Assembly (NCBI GenBank): GCA_903822545.1
Contig: CAIJPN010000034.1
Location: 1-56,053, forward strand
Direction: 5' to 3'
Source: an uncultured Anaerolineae bacterium
GTDB lineage: Bacteria > Chloroflexota > Anaerolineae > Anaerolineales > Villigracilaceae
Length of the DNA stretch: 56,053 bases
Shown here: positions 16,170 to 24,992 of the stretch, one piece after another
How positions within the stretch are numbered: the stretch's first letter is position 1
Layout: each line of letters begins with the position of its first letter
Notes under the pieces: model-generated
The model's input: only the letters and a program-made list of their open reading frames with translations
Told to the model about the DNA's origin: nothing
Database searches by the model: none
Translations under genes and position numbers: made by a program

Positions 16170-17027
16170 ATGAATCGCATCCTGGGCATTCTACTCATCA
16201 TCATCTCGGCAGCCGGTTTTGGCACACTGGGCATTTTTGGGCGTTTCGCCTACGCCAACGGCCTGGATATTTTCACTTTCCTGTTCCTGCGATTCACCAT
16301 CGCGGCCATCATCATGACCATCCTTCTCAGGGTGCGCAAAGAAGCTTTCCCGCGCGGGAAAGTTCTCTGGCAATTGGTAGGTATGGGGGCAATCGGCTAT
16401 GTGGGACAGTCATACTCATATGTCTCTGCCGTTAAATATGCATCTGCGGGGCTGGTGGCACTGCTGCTATATCTCTACCCGGTGATTGTTGCCGCACTAT
16501 CGGCTATTTTCCTGAAAGAACGTTTCAACCGCTGGAAAATCCTGGCGTTGGCGCTGGCCTTGGTTGGCACCGCGCTGACCGCCCGGCCCGAAGGCGGCTC
16601 GTGGAGGGGGATTGTGCTGGCTTTAAGCGCGGCGGTTATCTACTCTGGTTACATTATCGTCAGCGCAGGTGTGATGAAGCACGTTTCTGCTTTCCAGTCC
16701 TCCATGGTAATCTTCGCTTCAGCGGGCCTTGTGTATGCCGCACTGACCATCATCAACGGGCCGCACCTGCCACAAACGAATACTGGCTGGGTCATGGTAC
16801 TCGGCACCGTGATCTTTGCCACCATCGTACCGGTTTCCACCTTCCTGGCCGGGCTCAAGCTGGTTGGGCCGACCAATGCTTCGATGTTATCCACCTTCGA
16901 ACCGGTGGTGACTGTTATCCTGGCAGCGATACTTTTCGGCGAACAACTCAGCGCTACCTCACTGCTGGGCGGCGGGCTGATCCTGGCAGCTGTGATCGTG
17001 CTGACCAGGGCCGAAACGCAAACGTGA
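16170..17027 (+). CDS. EamA/DMT family transporter
   Basis: The 285-aa protein has ten hydrophobic helices in two five-helix EamA repeats. It starts MNRILGILLIIISAAGFGTLGIFGR and contains the YSYVSAVKYASAGLVALLLYLYP segment and the matching second-half LVGPTNASMLSTFEPVVTVILAA, both typical of drug/metabolite exporters. The ATG at 16170 is preferred to one at 16140 because hydrophobic sequence begins there. The substrate is unknown. The kinase gene that follows has its own promoter-like element. Confidence 0.87.
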   Translation: MNRILGILLIIISAAGFGTLGIFGRFAYANGLDIFTFLFLRFTIAAIIMTILLRVRKEAFPRGKVLWQLVGMGAIGYVGQSYSYVSAVKYASAGLVALLLYLYPVIVAALSAIFLKERFNRWKILALALALVGTALTARPEGGSWRGIVLALSAAVIYSGYIIVSAGVMKHVSAFQSSMVIFASAGLVYAALTIINGPHLPQTNTGWVMVLGTVIFATIVPVSTFLAGLKLVGPTNASMLSTFEPVVTVILAAILFGEQLSATSLLGGGLILAAVIVLTRAETQT

Positions 17028-17038
17028 TCGATCAGGCA

Positions 17039-17047
17039 TGCTATACT
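17039..17047 (+). promoter_or_regulatory. Extended -10 TGCTATACT before kinase gene 1
   Basis: TG-C-TATACT lies 24 bp before the start codon at 17071; it is identical to the element before the next kinase. No good -35 is visible, as expected for an extended -10. Confidence 0.5.
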
Positions 17048-17070
17048 GAAAATAGTTCAGGAGTGAATTT

Positions 17071-18765
17071 ATGGAAGATCTTAGCGGCAGGCAGTTTGGG
17101 AATTACCAGATCGTGGAACCACTTGGCGAGGGCGGCATGGCCGCCGTTTACAAGGCTGTCCAACCCGCCATGGAGCGTTATGTCGCCATTAAGGTGCTGC
17201 CGCGCCAGATGGCAAACTCACAGGAATTCGTGGCGCGCTTCCAGCGTGAGGCAAAACTGCTGGCGCAGCTCCAGCACCCGCATATTTTGCCGGTGTTCGA
17301 TTATGGTGAAACGGATGGCTACCCCTATATTGTCATGCCATATATCCAGAGCGGCACCCTGGCTGAATTGATCAAAAAGCGCCGTTTGGCGCTGCAAGAA
17401 GTGCGCGAAATCATCACGCAGATTTCCAGCGCGCTTGGGTTTGCCCATACACGCGGCATGGTGCACCGGGATATTAAACCGAGCAATGTTTTGATCGATG
17501 ACAGCGGCAACTGCCTGCTGACCGATTTCGGGCTGGCGCGCATGATCAATACTGATTCACGGCTAACATCTGATGGGGCGATCATGGGTACGCCCATGTA
17601 TATGTCGCCTGAACAAGGCGCGGGAACCCATGTGGATCACCGCAGCGACATCTATGCCCTGGGGGTGATCCTGTACGAAATGGTGACGGGGCGCGTACCG
17701 TACACGGCCGAAACCCCAATCGCCATCGTTTTTAAGCATATTCAGGACCCGCTGCCTTCGGCGCGCAAGTATTATCCCGAGCTTTCGGCTGAATTGGAGA
17801 TGGTGCTGCTTAAGTCACTGGCAAAACGGCCCGAAGATCGCTACCAGAGCGCCGAGGCATTTATGCGCGCAGTGCAGGCGGCCATCCCCGCCGGGACGAT
17901 CCCGGTTCCACGCAAGGTGGTGGCCGAAGCTGTGCCGGTGGCTACCCCGCCGCGGGTAACGGTGCCACCATCCAGGGCGGAGGCGGGAAGAGCTTCTTCA
18001 CAGCTGCCAAAATCCAGTTCGACGATCAGTTCATCGCCAAATTCGTTCCAAAAGTTGATCCCACTGCTGGCGATTGGGGCGTTTGGGCTTGTGGGGTTGG
18101 TAGTTTTGGGTGGCGCAATATTGATCTTTGGGATGGGAATGGCCCGTGGGAACACACCTCCAGCGCCCCAGGGTAATGTTACTTCTCCGGCCAACTTGCC
18201 ATTGCCGCCAACGCTGAGTGTGCCCCCCGGGATTCCGTTTGCGCGTATTACGAGCATCCATATTAATGACCAGCAGCATTATGCCATCGATTACCAGGCA
18301 CTGGAGTTTTCAGAACACCTGCCAGGTACGCATGTGCACTTTTTCTTTAATACTGTGGGGGTAGACCAGGCCGGGGTGCCAGGCAAAGGCCCGTGGAAAA
18401 CTTATGGCGGCCCGCACCCATTCCTGGAATATAAGACCACTGATCGCCCCAAGGATGCTTCGCAGTTGTGTGTACTGGTGGCAAACCCCAACGAGAGCAT
18501 CCAGCCGAACAGTGGGAATTGCTTCCCGCTGCCAGATGTGGTTTCGGTGACAATGCGGGTGGATACAGCTTGTAAGCAAAGCCCAGATGAAAGTTCCCAA
18601 ACCCAGGCGACAGCCCTGGCAGCCACAACCAGCCTGCTGCTCGGGAAATCTGCCGATGAAAACTGGTTCTATACCCAAAATCCCGAAAACCTGTCCGAAT
18701 CTTGTTGGGTTCCAATTGGGAATGTAGTAATTAATGGAGATGCCAGGCAAATTCCGGTGAAGTAG
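17071..18765 (+). CDS. Membrane Ser/Thr protein kinase (PknB-like)
   Basis: It is a 564-aa eukaryotic-like kinase. The N-terminal kinase domain (about 10-265) has the P-loop GEGGMAAVY, catalytic AIK lysine 41, HRDIKPSNV, DFGLA and MSPEQG. A Pro-rich linker and one membrane helix (about 333-358) lead to an outside domain of about 180 aa with conserved HVHFFF, PGKGPWKTYGGP and NSGNCFPLPD segments. The same outside domain is found in the next kinase, so the two arose by duplication. It probably senses an envelope ligand. GGAG lies about 8 nt upstream of the start. Confidence 0.92.
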   Translation: MEDLSGRQFGNYQIVEPLGEGGMAAVYKAVQPAMERYVAIKVLPRQMANSQEFVARFQREAKLLAQLQHPHILPVFDYGETDGYPYIVMPYIQSGTLAELIKKRRLALQEVREIITQISSALGFAHTRGMVHRDIKPSNVLIDDSGNCLLTDFGLARMINTDSRLTSDGAIMGTPMYMSPEQGAGTHVDHRSDIYALGVILYEMVTGRVPYTAETPIAIVFKHIQDPLPSARKYYPELSAELEMVLLKSLAKRPEDRYQSAEAFMRAVQAAIPAGTIPVPRKVVAEAVPVATPPRVTVPPSRAEAGRASSQLPKSSSTISSSPNSFQKLIPLLAIGAFGLVGLVVLGGAILIFGMGMARGNTPPAPQGNVTSPANLPLPPTLSVPPGIPFARITSIHINDQQHYAIDYQALEFSEHLPGTHVHFFFNTVGVDQAGVPGKGPWKTYGGPHPFLEYKTTDRPKDASQLCVLVANPNESIQPNSGNCFPLPDVVSVTMRVDTACKQSPDESSQTQATALAATTSLLLGKSADENWFYTQNPENLSESCWVPIGNVVINGDARQIPVK

Positions 18766-18792
18766 TGAGCAAATCCGCAGCAAACGCTGCCA

Positions 18793-18801
18793 TGCTATAC
18801 T
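18793..18801 (+). promoter_or_regulatory. Extended -10 TGCTATACT before kinase gene 2
   Basis: Same sequence as at 17039. It gives a leader of about 30 nt containing GAGG before the start at 18840. Confidence 0.5.
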
Positions 18802-18839
18802 AGATAGGTAGCGTATGTTTTAGCGCCAACGAGGTAAAA

Positions 18840-21755
18840 ATGGAAGATTTGACCGGTAAACAATTTGGGCATTACCAGATCGTAGCCCCGCTGGGTGAAG
18901 GTGGCATGGCGGCAGTTTACAAAGCGTACCAACCCGCCATGGAACGCTTTGTTGCCATCAAAGTGCTGCCACGTCATATGGCCGGGTCAGAAGAGTTTGT
19001 GGCGCGCTTTAAACGCGAGGCGCGGCTCCTGGCGCAGCTCCAGCACCCGCATATTTTGCCGGTTTTTGATTATGGCGAGGCCGAAGATCATCCATACATC
19101 GTTATGCCTTTCCTGCAAAGCGGTACGCTAGCCGAGTTGATGAGAAAACAACGCCTGGGTTTGACAGAAATCAGGCGGCTGGTTTCACAGATCGGGGATG
19201 CGCTGGGCTACGCTCATGCGCGCGGGATGATCCACCGCGATGTAAAACCCAGCAACGTGCTCTTGGATGAGCGCGGCAACTGCCTGCTAACTGATTTTGG
19301 GCTGGCGCGCATGGCCGAGGGCTCGGCCAAACTGACCACATCGGGGGCCATTATGGGCACCCCGGCCTACATGTCACCCGAACAGGGCACTGGCGGCGAG
19401 GTGGATGGACGCAGCGACCTGTATGCCCTGGGCATCATCCTCTATGAAATGCTAACCGGGCGCGTGCCGTATACCGCCGAAACCCCCATCGCCATCGTTT
19501 TCAAACACATCCAAGACCCGCTGCCTTCAGCGCGCAAATATTTCCCAGAATTAAGCGACGAACTGGAACTGGTGCTGCTCAAATCCCTGGCCAAACACCC
19601 GAATGAGCGTTACCAGACCGCCGAGGATTTTGTGCGCGCCCTGCAAGATGCCATTCCGGCTGGCCCGGTCTCTCCACGCCCTGCCAGCCTGCCGCCGCAA
19701 ACGATAGCGTCACCGGTTCAAACGCCGTCAGGGCCTGCAGCGTTTGAACCAGGCGGGATGAAAACCACCGTCGAACCGCCTTCGGCTGCGCGAAAAGCAA
19801 CCCCGCCACCCGCCCCCACACCTGCTCCCGCTTTCCAGCAGACCATCACCCCCCCGGTGGCTCCCGTCAAAAAATCCCTGCCGATTATGTGGATCGCTGG
19901 CGGAGCGCTACTGGTGCTGGTATTATGCGGCGCGCTGGCCTTTTTTGCCATGCGCAGGCTGAACCTGCCCACCAACCGCCCCCCCACACCTACCAACACC
20001 ACCCAGGCGCTTGCCGCCCCCACAGCATTGCCCACCCAAACGCAATTACCGCCGCCCACAGAAATTCCCCTGCCAACCGCCACCGCCACGCTTTCCATAC
20101 CACCCACACTCGCCATCCCACCAGGCGTGCCGTTCGTGCGGATCAACGGCATCCGCATCGACGATCAGAATCGCTATGTAGTCGATTACGAGACGTTTGA
20201 ATACACCGAAAAACTGCCCGGGCAGCACATCCACTTTTTCTTCAACAATGTCCTGCCCGAACAGGCCGGGATGCCCGGTAAAGGCCCTTGGATTTTGTAC
20301 GGCGGCCCACGCCCATTCACCAAATATGCAGCCAGCCAGCGCCCTGCAAACGCTTCGCAGATGTGCGCGCTGGTAGCTAACCCCGATCACAGCGTCCTGC
20401 CGAATAGCGGGAATTGTTTCCCGCTGCCAGATGTGCCTTCGGTGACGATCAGGCAGGTAACAGCCTGTTTGGCGGAACCCAACGACAGGGCGAATGGTGT
20501 GGCAAAATTCCTGGGCGGAGAGAACTACCCTGTTAACGGAATCCAGAATGGGTGGCTGAATGTCCAAAATCCCGAGAAACCCGGCGAAAAATGCTGGATA
20601 CCGCTGGCCGCCAGCCAGATTAACGGCGAATTTTCACGCATCCCACTGGTGGATGCTGCCGGGAACCTGCAAAAAGCCAAAATAACACTGTGGGTAAGTT
20701 ATGCGGCAGGTTCGGCTGAAGAAGCCGGGTTCAAAACGATACTGGAGCATGCCAAACGCGATTTACGGGGCATCCAGATTAACACCGAAATGATCTCATT
20801 TACCGAGTTTGAACAGCGCTACCGCGATACTGCGCCCGCCAGGCGGCCCGATTTGTACATCTTCCCGAACGATAACCTGGGCAACCTGGCGCGCGAGGGA
20901 GTGATCTTTGATATCAGCGAGGTCAGCGCAGGCTTGCTCGACCAGTACGCCCCAGAAGCGCTGGAAGCGATGCGGGTGGAGGGCCGTTTGTATGGCATTC
21001 CTGCCACCAGCAAAGCCATGCTGCTCTGGTATAACAAATCCAGTTTGCCGCAGCCGCCGAAAACCGTCCTGGAATTGCGGAATTTGATGAATGGCGGTAC
21101 CCCAGTGGGGATCAGCTTTGGCTGTTACCAGATGTTCGGTTTTTACGGTTCGTTTGGCTCAAAGATTTTTAATGAAAAGTGGCGCGTGGCTGTGCTCCAA
21201 CCATCGGCGGTAGATACGCTACGCTTCGCCGATGAACTCTACCGGATCGCAAAAGCAAACAAGTGGCCCACAGAAGACCAGGTGGATAACCAAATGTTGA
21301 TCAATGGACAAATGGCGGCCATTACCACTGGCAATTGGAGCCTGGGCGAGCTGAAACGCGGCCTGGGCGACAAACTGGGCGTTGCGGCCCTGCCAGGCGG
21401 GCCGGGCGGGCCAGCCACCCCCCTCCTGGGCTACGATGGCTATCACATCAGCGCAGACAGCCAGAACAAAGATGCGGCCCTGATGGCCGCGCTGTACCTG
21501 ACCAGCCAGGACTCACAACAAACGATGCTGAAATTGGCCGGGTACATCCCCAGCCGAGTGGATGTTCGGATAACAGACCCCCTGGTGAGCCAGGTGGTAG
21601 ATGCCATCAACCAGGGCAAATACCTGCGCCCGCACGCCCCTGAATTCAACAAATATTGGAACTTTTTCTGCGATACGCGCGCCATTTATGATAACGGCAT
21701 GGCCCCCATCGAATGGTGGAAAGCCGCCGCTGACAAATCCAACGCAAAGCCATGA
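18840..21755 (+). CDS. Membrane Ser/Thr kinase fused to a sugar-binding-protein-like sensor
   Basis: The protein has 971 aa. The kinase domain (10-265) is complete: GEGGMAAVY, AIK Lys41, HRDVKPSN at 132-139, DFG at 152. A Pro-rich linker, a membrane helix (about 349-370), and a Thr/Pro linker follow. Next is the outside domain shared with kinase 1 (about 428-605), then about 365 residues that resemble an ABC-type extracellular solute-binding protein of the maltodextrin class (TLWVSYAAGSAEE ... DLYIFPNDNLGNLA ... GRLYGIPATSKAMLLWYNKS ... TGNWSLGEL). The fusion suggests that binding of a sugar outside controls phosphorylation inside. No ABC permease genes are nearby. ATGA overlaps the next gene. 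Confidence 0.92.
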   Translation: MEDLTGKQFGHYQIVAPLGEGGMAAVYKAYQPAMERFVAIKVLPRHMAGSEEFVARFKREARLLAQLQHPHILPVFDYGEAEDHPYIVMPFLQSGTLAELMRKQRLGLTEIRRLVSQIGDALGYAHARGMIHRDVKPSNVLLDERGNCLLTDFGLARMAEGSAKLTTSGAIMGTPAYMSPEQGTGGEVDGRSDLYALGIILYEMLTGRVPYTAETPIAIVFKHIQDPLPSARKYFPELSDELELVLLKSLAKHPNERYQTAEDFVRALQDAIPAGPVSPRPASLPPQTIASPVQTPSGPAAFEPGGMKTTVEPPSAARKATPPPAPTPAPAFQQTITPPVAPVKKSLPIMWIAGGALLVLVLCGALAFFAMRRLNLPTNRPPTPTNTTQALAAPTALPTQTQLPPPTEIPLPTATATLSIPPTLAIPPGVPFVRINGIRIDDQNRYVVDYETFEYTEKLPGQHIHFFFNNVLPEQAGMPGKGPWILYGGPRPFTKYAASQRPANASQMCALVANPDHSVLPNSGNCFPLPDVPSVTIRQVTACLAEPNDRANGVAKFLGGENYPVNGIQNGWLNVQNPEKPGEKCWIPLAASQINGEFSRIPLVDAAGNLQKAKITLWVSYAAGSAEEAGFKTILEHAKRDLRGIQINTEMISFTEFEQRYRDTAPARRPDLYIFPNDNLGNLAREGVIFDISEVSAGLLDQYAPEALEAMRVEGRLYGIPATSKAMLLWYNKSSLPQPPKTVLELRNLMNGGTPVGISFGCYQMFGFYGSFGSKIFNEKWRVAVLQPSAVDTLRFADELYRIAKANKWPTEDQVDNQMLINGQMAAITTGNWSLGELKRGLGDKLGVAALPGGPGGPATPLLGYDGYHISADSQNKDAALMAALYLTSQDSQQTMLKLAGYIPSRVDVRITDPLVSQVVDAINQGKYLRPHAPEFNKYWNFFCDTRAIYDNGMAPIEWWKAAADKSNAKP

Positions 21756-22615
21756 TCTTACCTTACACCGATTTTGGCGGCGATGGCCCACCACTGGTAT
21801 TTTTACACGCCAACGGCTACCCGCCCGCCTGCTACCTGCCGCTCATTGAGCGTCTCAAGAGCCATCACCACGTGTTGGCCCCGCATATGCGCCCGCTCTG
21901 GCCGCATGCCCGCCCCGAAGAAATCGGCGCATGGCATCCCCTCAGCGATGACCTGATGCTCTTCCTGGATGAGCACAAGATTGAGCAAGCGCAAGTTGTC
22001 GGGCACTCCATGGGCGCCATCGTCAGCCTGCGCGCCTCCATCCGCAAACCAGAACGATTCCAGGCCCAGGTACTGATCGACCCGGTGCTCTTCCGGCGGC
22101 GTTTCATCGCCTTATCGTTCATCACCAAACTACTTGGTCTGACCTCGCGCTTCCACCCGCTGGTGCAAAGCGCGCGCAAACGACGGCGGCAGTTCGATGA
22201 CCTGGATAAACTATTTGCATCCTACCGCCGGAAACACATCTTCCACTACATGGATGATGAGGCCCTGCGGATTTACATCACCGGGATCACCCGCCCTGCC
22301 GCGGCAGGAGGCTTCGAACTGGTTTACTCCCCCGAATGGGAATCCCGCATCTACGAAACCGGCATCATTGCTGACCTCGACTTGTGGTTTGGGCTACCCA
22401 AACTAAAAGTCCCAACCCTGGTGCTGCGTGGCGCCGAAACCGACACCTTTCTGCCCCCGGCAGCCAAACGCCTGCAACAGGCCAACCCGGCCATCCGGGT
22501 AGAAACACTTGAAAAAACCACCCACCTGCTTCCGCTCGAAACCCCCCAGAAAGTTCACCAGCACATCCAGGGCTTTTTAACAAACACCCTGGCAAACCAG
22601 CAACCAGGAGACTAA
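21752..22615 (+). CDS. Alpha/beta hydrolase
   Basis: The 287-aa alpha/beta-fold hydrolase has the nucleophile elbow VGHSMGAI (Ser near residue 89), an Asp region LRGAETDTFLPP and a late His in EKTTHLLPLE. There is no signal peptide. The start codon overlaps the stop of the kinase-SBP gene (ATGA), and the CoA-transferase gene follows 5 bp later, so it is the middle of a three-gene unit. It could be an esterase or a thioesterase; the CoA-transferase neighbour favours acyl metabolism but does not prove it. Confidence 0.85.
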   Translation: MILPYTDFGGDGPPLVFLHANGYPPACYLPLIERLKSHHHVLAPHMRPLWPHARPEEIGAWHPLSDDLMLFLDEHKIEQAQVVGHSMGAIVSLRASIRKPERFQAQVLIDPVLFRRRFIALSFITKLLGLTSRFHPLVQSARKRRRQFDDLDKLFASYRRKHIFHYMDDEALRIYITGITRPAAAGGFELVYSPEWESRIYETGIIADLDLWFGLPKLKVPTLVLRGAETDTFLPPAAKRLQQANPAIRVETLEKTTHLLPLETPQKVHQHIQGFLTNTLANQQPGD

Positions 22616-22620
22616 TTTTT

Positions 22621-23391
22621 ATGGAATATTCTTCGGCAGAATTGATGATTGTCAACGCCGCGCGCCTGCTCAAAGATGGTGACGTGGTTTTTGTGGGTGT
22701 CGGACAGCCCAACCTGGCCTGCAACCTGGCAAAACGCACCCACGCTCCCAACCTTGTGATGATCTACGAAGCAGGTGTGATCGGCGCCGAACCGCAGCGC
22801 CTGCCGCTTTCCATTGGCGACCCCACACTGGTATCAGGCGCGCTTTCAGTCGTCAGCATGTATGATATTTTCGCCAACTATCTCCAGCGCGGCAATGTAG
22901 ATGTCGGCTTCCTGGGCGGCGCACAGATTGACCGCTTTGGCAACATCAACGCCACCCTGGTCGGCACAGATTACGTTCACCCCAAAGTGCGCCTGCCGGG
23001 TTCTGGCGGCGCGCAAGAGATCGCCGCCTGGGCCAACCGCTGCTACATCATGACCCCGCACCAGAAGCGTCGCTTCCCCGAAAAGTGTGACTTCCGCACC
23101 TCGGCAGGTTACCTGGATGGCGCTGGCGGACGCGAAAAAGCCAGCCTGCGCGGCAAAGGCCCAATCGGTGTTGTCACCGACATCGGCTTCATGGAACCTG
23201 ACGAAAACGGCGAACTGATGCTGACCGCCCTTCACCCCGGCAAAACCGCCGAAATGGCAAAAGAAAATACCGGCTGGCCGCTCAAAGTAGCCGCCGAACT
23301 GCGCAGCACCGAACCTGTCACGGAACACGAACTGAAAATCTTGCGCGAAGAGCTTGACCCCACCGGGATTTATCTCAAAAGCGCGGGGTGA
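22621..23391 (+). CDS. CoA-transferase family I, beta subunit
   Basis: The 256-aa protein resembles the beta subunit of glutaconate/3-oxoacid CoA-transferases (GctB/IpdB type): VFVGVGQPNLACNLAKR, YEAGVIGAEP, SIGDP, DVGFLGGAQIDRFGNIN. These enzymes move CoA between carboxylic acids and normally need an alpha subunit encoded just upstream. Here the upstream gene is an alpha/beta hydrolase and no alpha subunit is in the window. It either pairs with a subunit encoded elsewhere or works alone. It is ended by a strong terminator at 23439. Confidence 0.85.
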   Translation: MEYSSAELMIVNAARLLKDGDVVFVGVGQPNLACNLAKRTHAPNLVMIYEAGVIGAEPQRLPLSIGDPTLVSGALSVVSMYDIFANYLQRGNVDVGFLGGAQIDRFGNINATLVGTDYVHPKVRLPGSGGAQEIAAWANRCYIMTPHQKRRFPEKCDFRTSAGYLDGAGGREKASLRGKGPIGVVTDIGFMEPDENGELMLTALHPGKTAEMAKENTGWPLKVAAELRSTEPVTEHELKILREELDPTGIYLKSAG

Positions 23392-23438
23392 TAGGCGCCA
23401 GGTGGCCAACTGGGAAAAACATCAGAAGAAGAATGCAA

Positions 23439-23470
23439 AAAACAGCCCGGAATATGATCCGGGCTGTTTT
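23439..23470. terminator. Bidirectional terminator between convergent genes
   Basis: AAAACAGCCCGGA and TCCGGGCTGTTTT form a 13-bp perfect stem with a 6-nt loop and T-runs on both strands. It serves the CoA-transferase gene and the GH16 gene. Confidence 0.85.
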
Positions 23471-23582
23471 GGTTGATAGCTTTCTCAGATTCCGAGGAAT
23501 GCGCTGCCAGGCATCCACCCCAGGCAGCTGCCATTAAACGGGCTGCGCACAGGCTTTGCAGTTGGATAATGCCTGGTGCGCA

Positions 23583-24485
23583 TCAAGGCTTGGGCGTTTT
23601 GGTAGGAACCGGGGTCAGAGTGGGCCAACCGCCGGGGCGTTCGTAAACGCGCACATAATCGACTTTCATCATCTGCGGGAAGGTGGTGGTGTCATCGGGT
23701 TTACCGGGCCAGCCGCCGCCCACCGCCACATTCATGATCATATAAAAGGGATGGTCAAAGACCCAGTTGGTGCCCATAGGCAGGTCGGCAGGGGTGAGGG
23801 TGTTGTAGAGCACATTATCCACATACCAGCGGATGACGTTTGGCTCCCATTCCACGGCATACAGGTGATAATCATCTGAAAATTTTGCATCATCAGGCAA
23901 GGAATAAGGCGCGCCAATACCTTTCGCGCCAGAATAGCCGGGGCCGTGCACCGTGCCATGCACAATCAGCGGTTCTTTGCCGATATTCTCCATGATGTCA
24001 ATCTCACCGCAAGTGGGCCAGGTGCCTTTGTTGCCAAGCATCCAAATAGCGGGCCAGATGCCCTGGCCGTAGGGAATTTTGGCGCGGACTTCAAATCGGC
24101 CAAACATCTGCTCGAATTTTTTGGAGGTGATCAGCCGGGCTGAGGTATATTTCAAGCCAGAGTAATCCTCGCGGATGGCTTTTATCACCAGCACGCCATC
24201 TTTGCCGCCAGGATTTTCGATGTAGGCATTATCGATACGATCGGTGTAATATTCCAATTCGGCATTGCCCCAGCCATTACCGCCGGTTTGCGGCGTCCAT
24301 TTGGATGTGTCAATACCACTGCCATCGGGGCTATTGAATTCGTCGCTCCAAACCAGGTTCCAGCCTTCAGCCAGCGGGAAGGGGGTGGAAGTGGCCGGGC
24401 CGCACGAGGTCAACCCAAGAATAAAAATTCCCAGGGTGAGCAAGATCAGGGGTTTCGGGAAGTGCAACAGGGTGAGCGTGTGCAT
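23583..24485 (-). CDS. Glycoside hydrolase family 16 lipoprotein (beta-glucanase-like)
   Basis: The 300-aa exported lipoprotein starts MHTLTLLHFPKP with a lipobox LTSCG. The concanavalin-like GH16 domain has WSDEFN at its start and the catalytic signature GEIDIMENIG with both glutamates and the aspartate. It also has GQGIWPAIWMLG and HGTVHGPGYSG, typical of laminarinases. It probably hydrolyses beta-1,3- or mixed-linked glucans at the cell surface. The ATG at 24485 is chosen over the open frame to 24566 because AAAGGAC precedes it and the signal peptide starts there. Confidence 0.9.
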   Translation of the reverse strand: MHTLTLLHFPKPLILLTLGIFILGLTSCGPATSTPFPLAEGWNLVWSDEFNSPDGSGIDTSKWTPQTGGNGWGNAELEYYTDRIDNAYIENPGGKDGVLVIKAIREDYSGLKYTSARLITSKKFEQMFGRFEVRAKIPYGQGIWPAIWMLGNKGTWPTCGEIDIMENIGKEPLIVHGTVHGPGYSGAKGIGAPYSLPDDAKFSDDYHLYAVEWEPNVIRWYVDNVLYNTLTPADLPMGTNWVFDHPFYMIMNVAVGGGWPGKPDDTTTFPQMMKVDYVRVYERPGGWPTLTPVPTKTPKP

Positions 24486-24643
24486 GAAGGTTTGTCCTTT
24501 TTTATTGGGGCAGGATGATGCGTACTCCTTAATTTTACGGCAAAAGCCCCAGGCGAGGCCATCCAAATTGAAAATGCAACTACGCTGGACATAGCAACGT
24601 ATATCCCTGTAACAAAATCATACAAACCTTACGGAGGCATCTC

Positions 24644-24847
24644 ATGACCACAAACTCTCGCCCCATCCTGCGCCGATCTCGCCACAACCGAATTTTGGCT
24701 GGTGTATGCGGTGGACTTTCTGAATTTTTTGGCATCAGCGTATTCTGGTTCCGGCTGGCTTTTTTCCTGGCCTTCCTGCCGGGCGGGGTTCCTGGCCTGG
24801 GGCTGTACCTGCTGGCCTGGATTATCATCCCCAAAGCCAGCGAGTAA
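24644..24847 (+). CDS. PspC domain protein
   Basis: The 67-aa protein is a single PspC domain: RRSRHNRILAGVCGGLSEFFG followed by two hydrophobic stretches ending LLAWIIIPK. In other bacteria PspC proteins sit in the inner membrane and take part in envelope stress responses, but stand-alone short forms are common and their role is not known. GGAGG lies 6 nt before the ATG. It is followed at once by a strong terminator. Confidence 0.9.
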   Translation: MTTNSRPILRRSRHNRILAGVCGGLSEFFGISVFWFRLAFFLAFLPGGVPGLGLYLLAWIIIPKASE

Positions 24848-24861
24848 CCCGGCAGAATCCC

Positions 24862-24900
24862 AACAAATGCCACCAGTCAACCAGGCTGGTGGCATTTGTT
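24862..24900 (+). terminator. Intrinsic terminator after PspC gene
   Basis: AACAAATGCCACCAG and CTGGTGGCATTTGTT form a 15-bp perfect stem with a 9-nt loop and a short T-run. Confidence 0.8.
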
Positions 24901-24992
24901 GATTAAGGCAATTTTGCCAGATTCGGGCATTTTGATGCATGGCTACAGGTAAAATAGAGGTAATCCTTTGTTTCATCATCCACTTGTTAATC

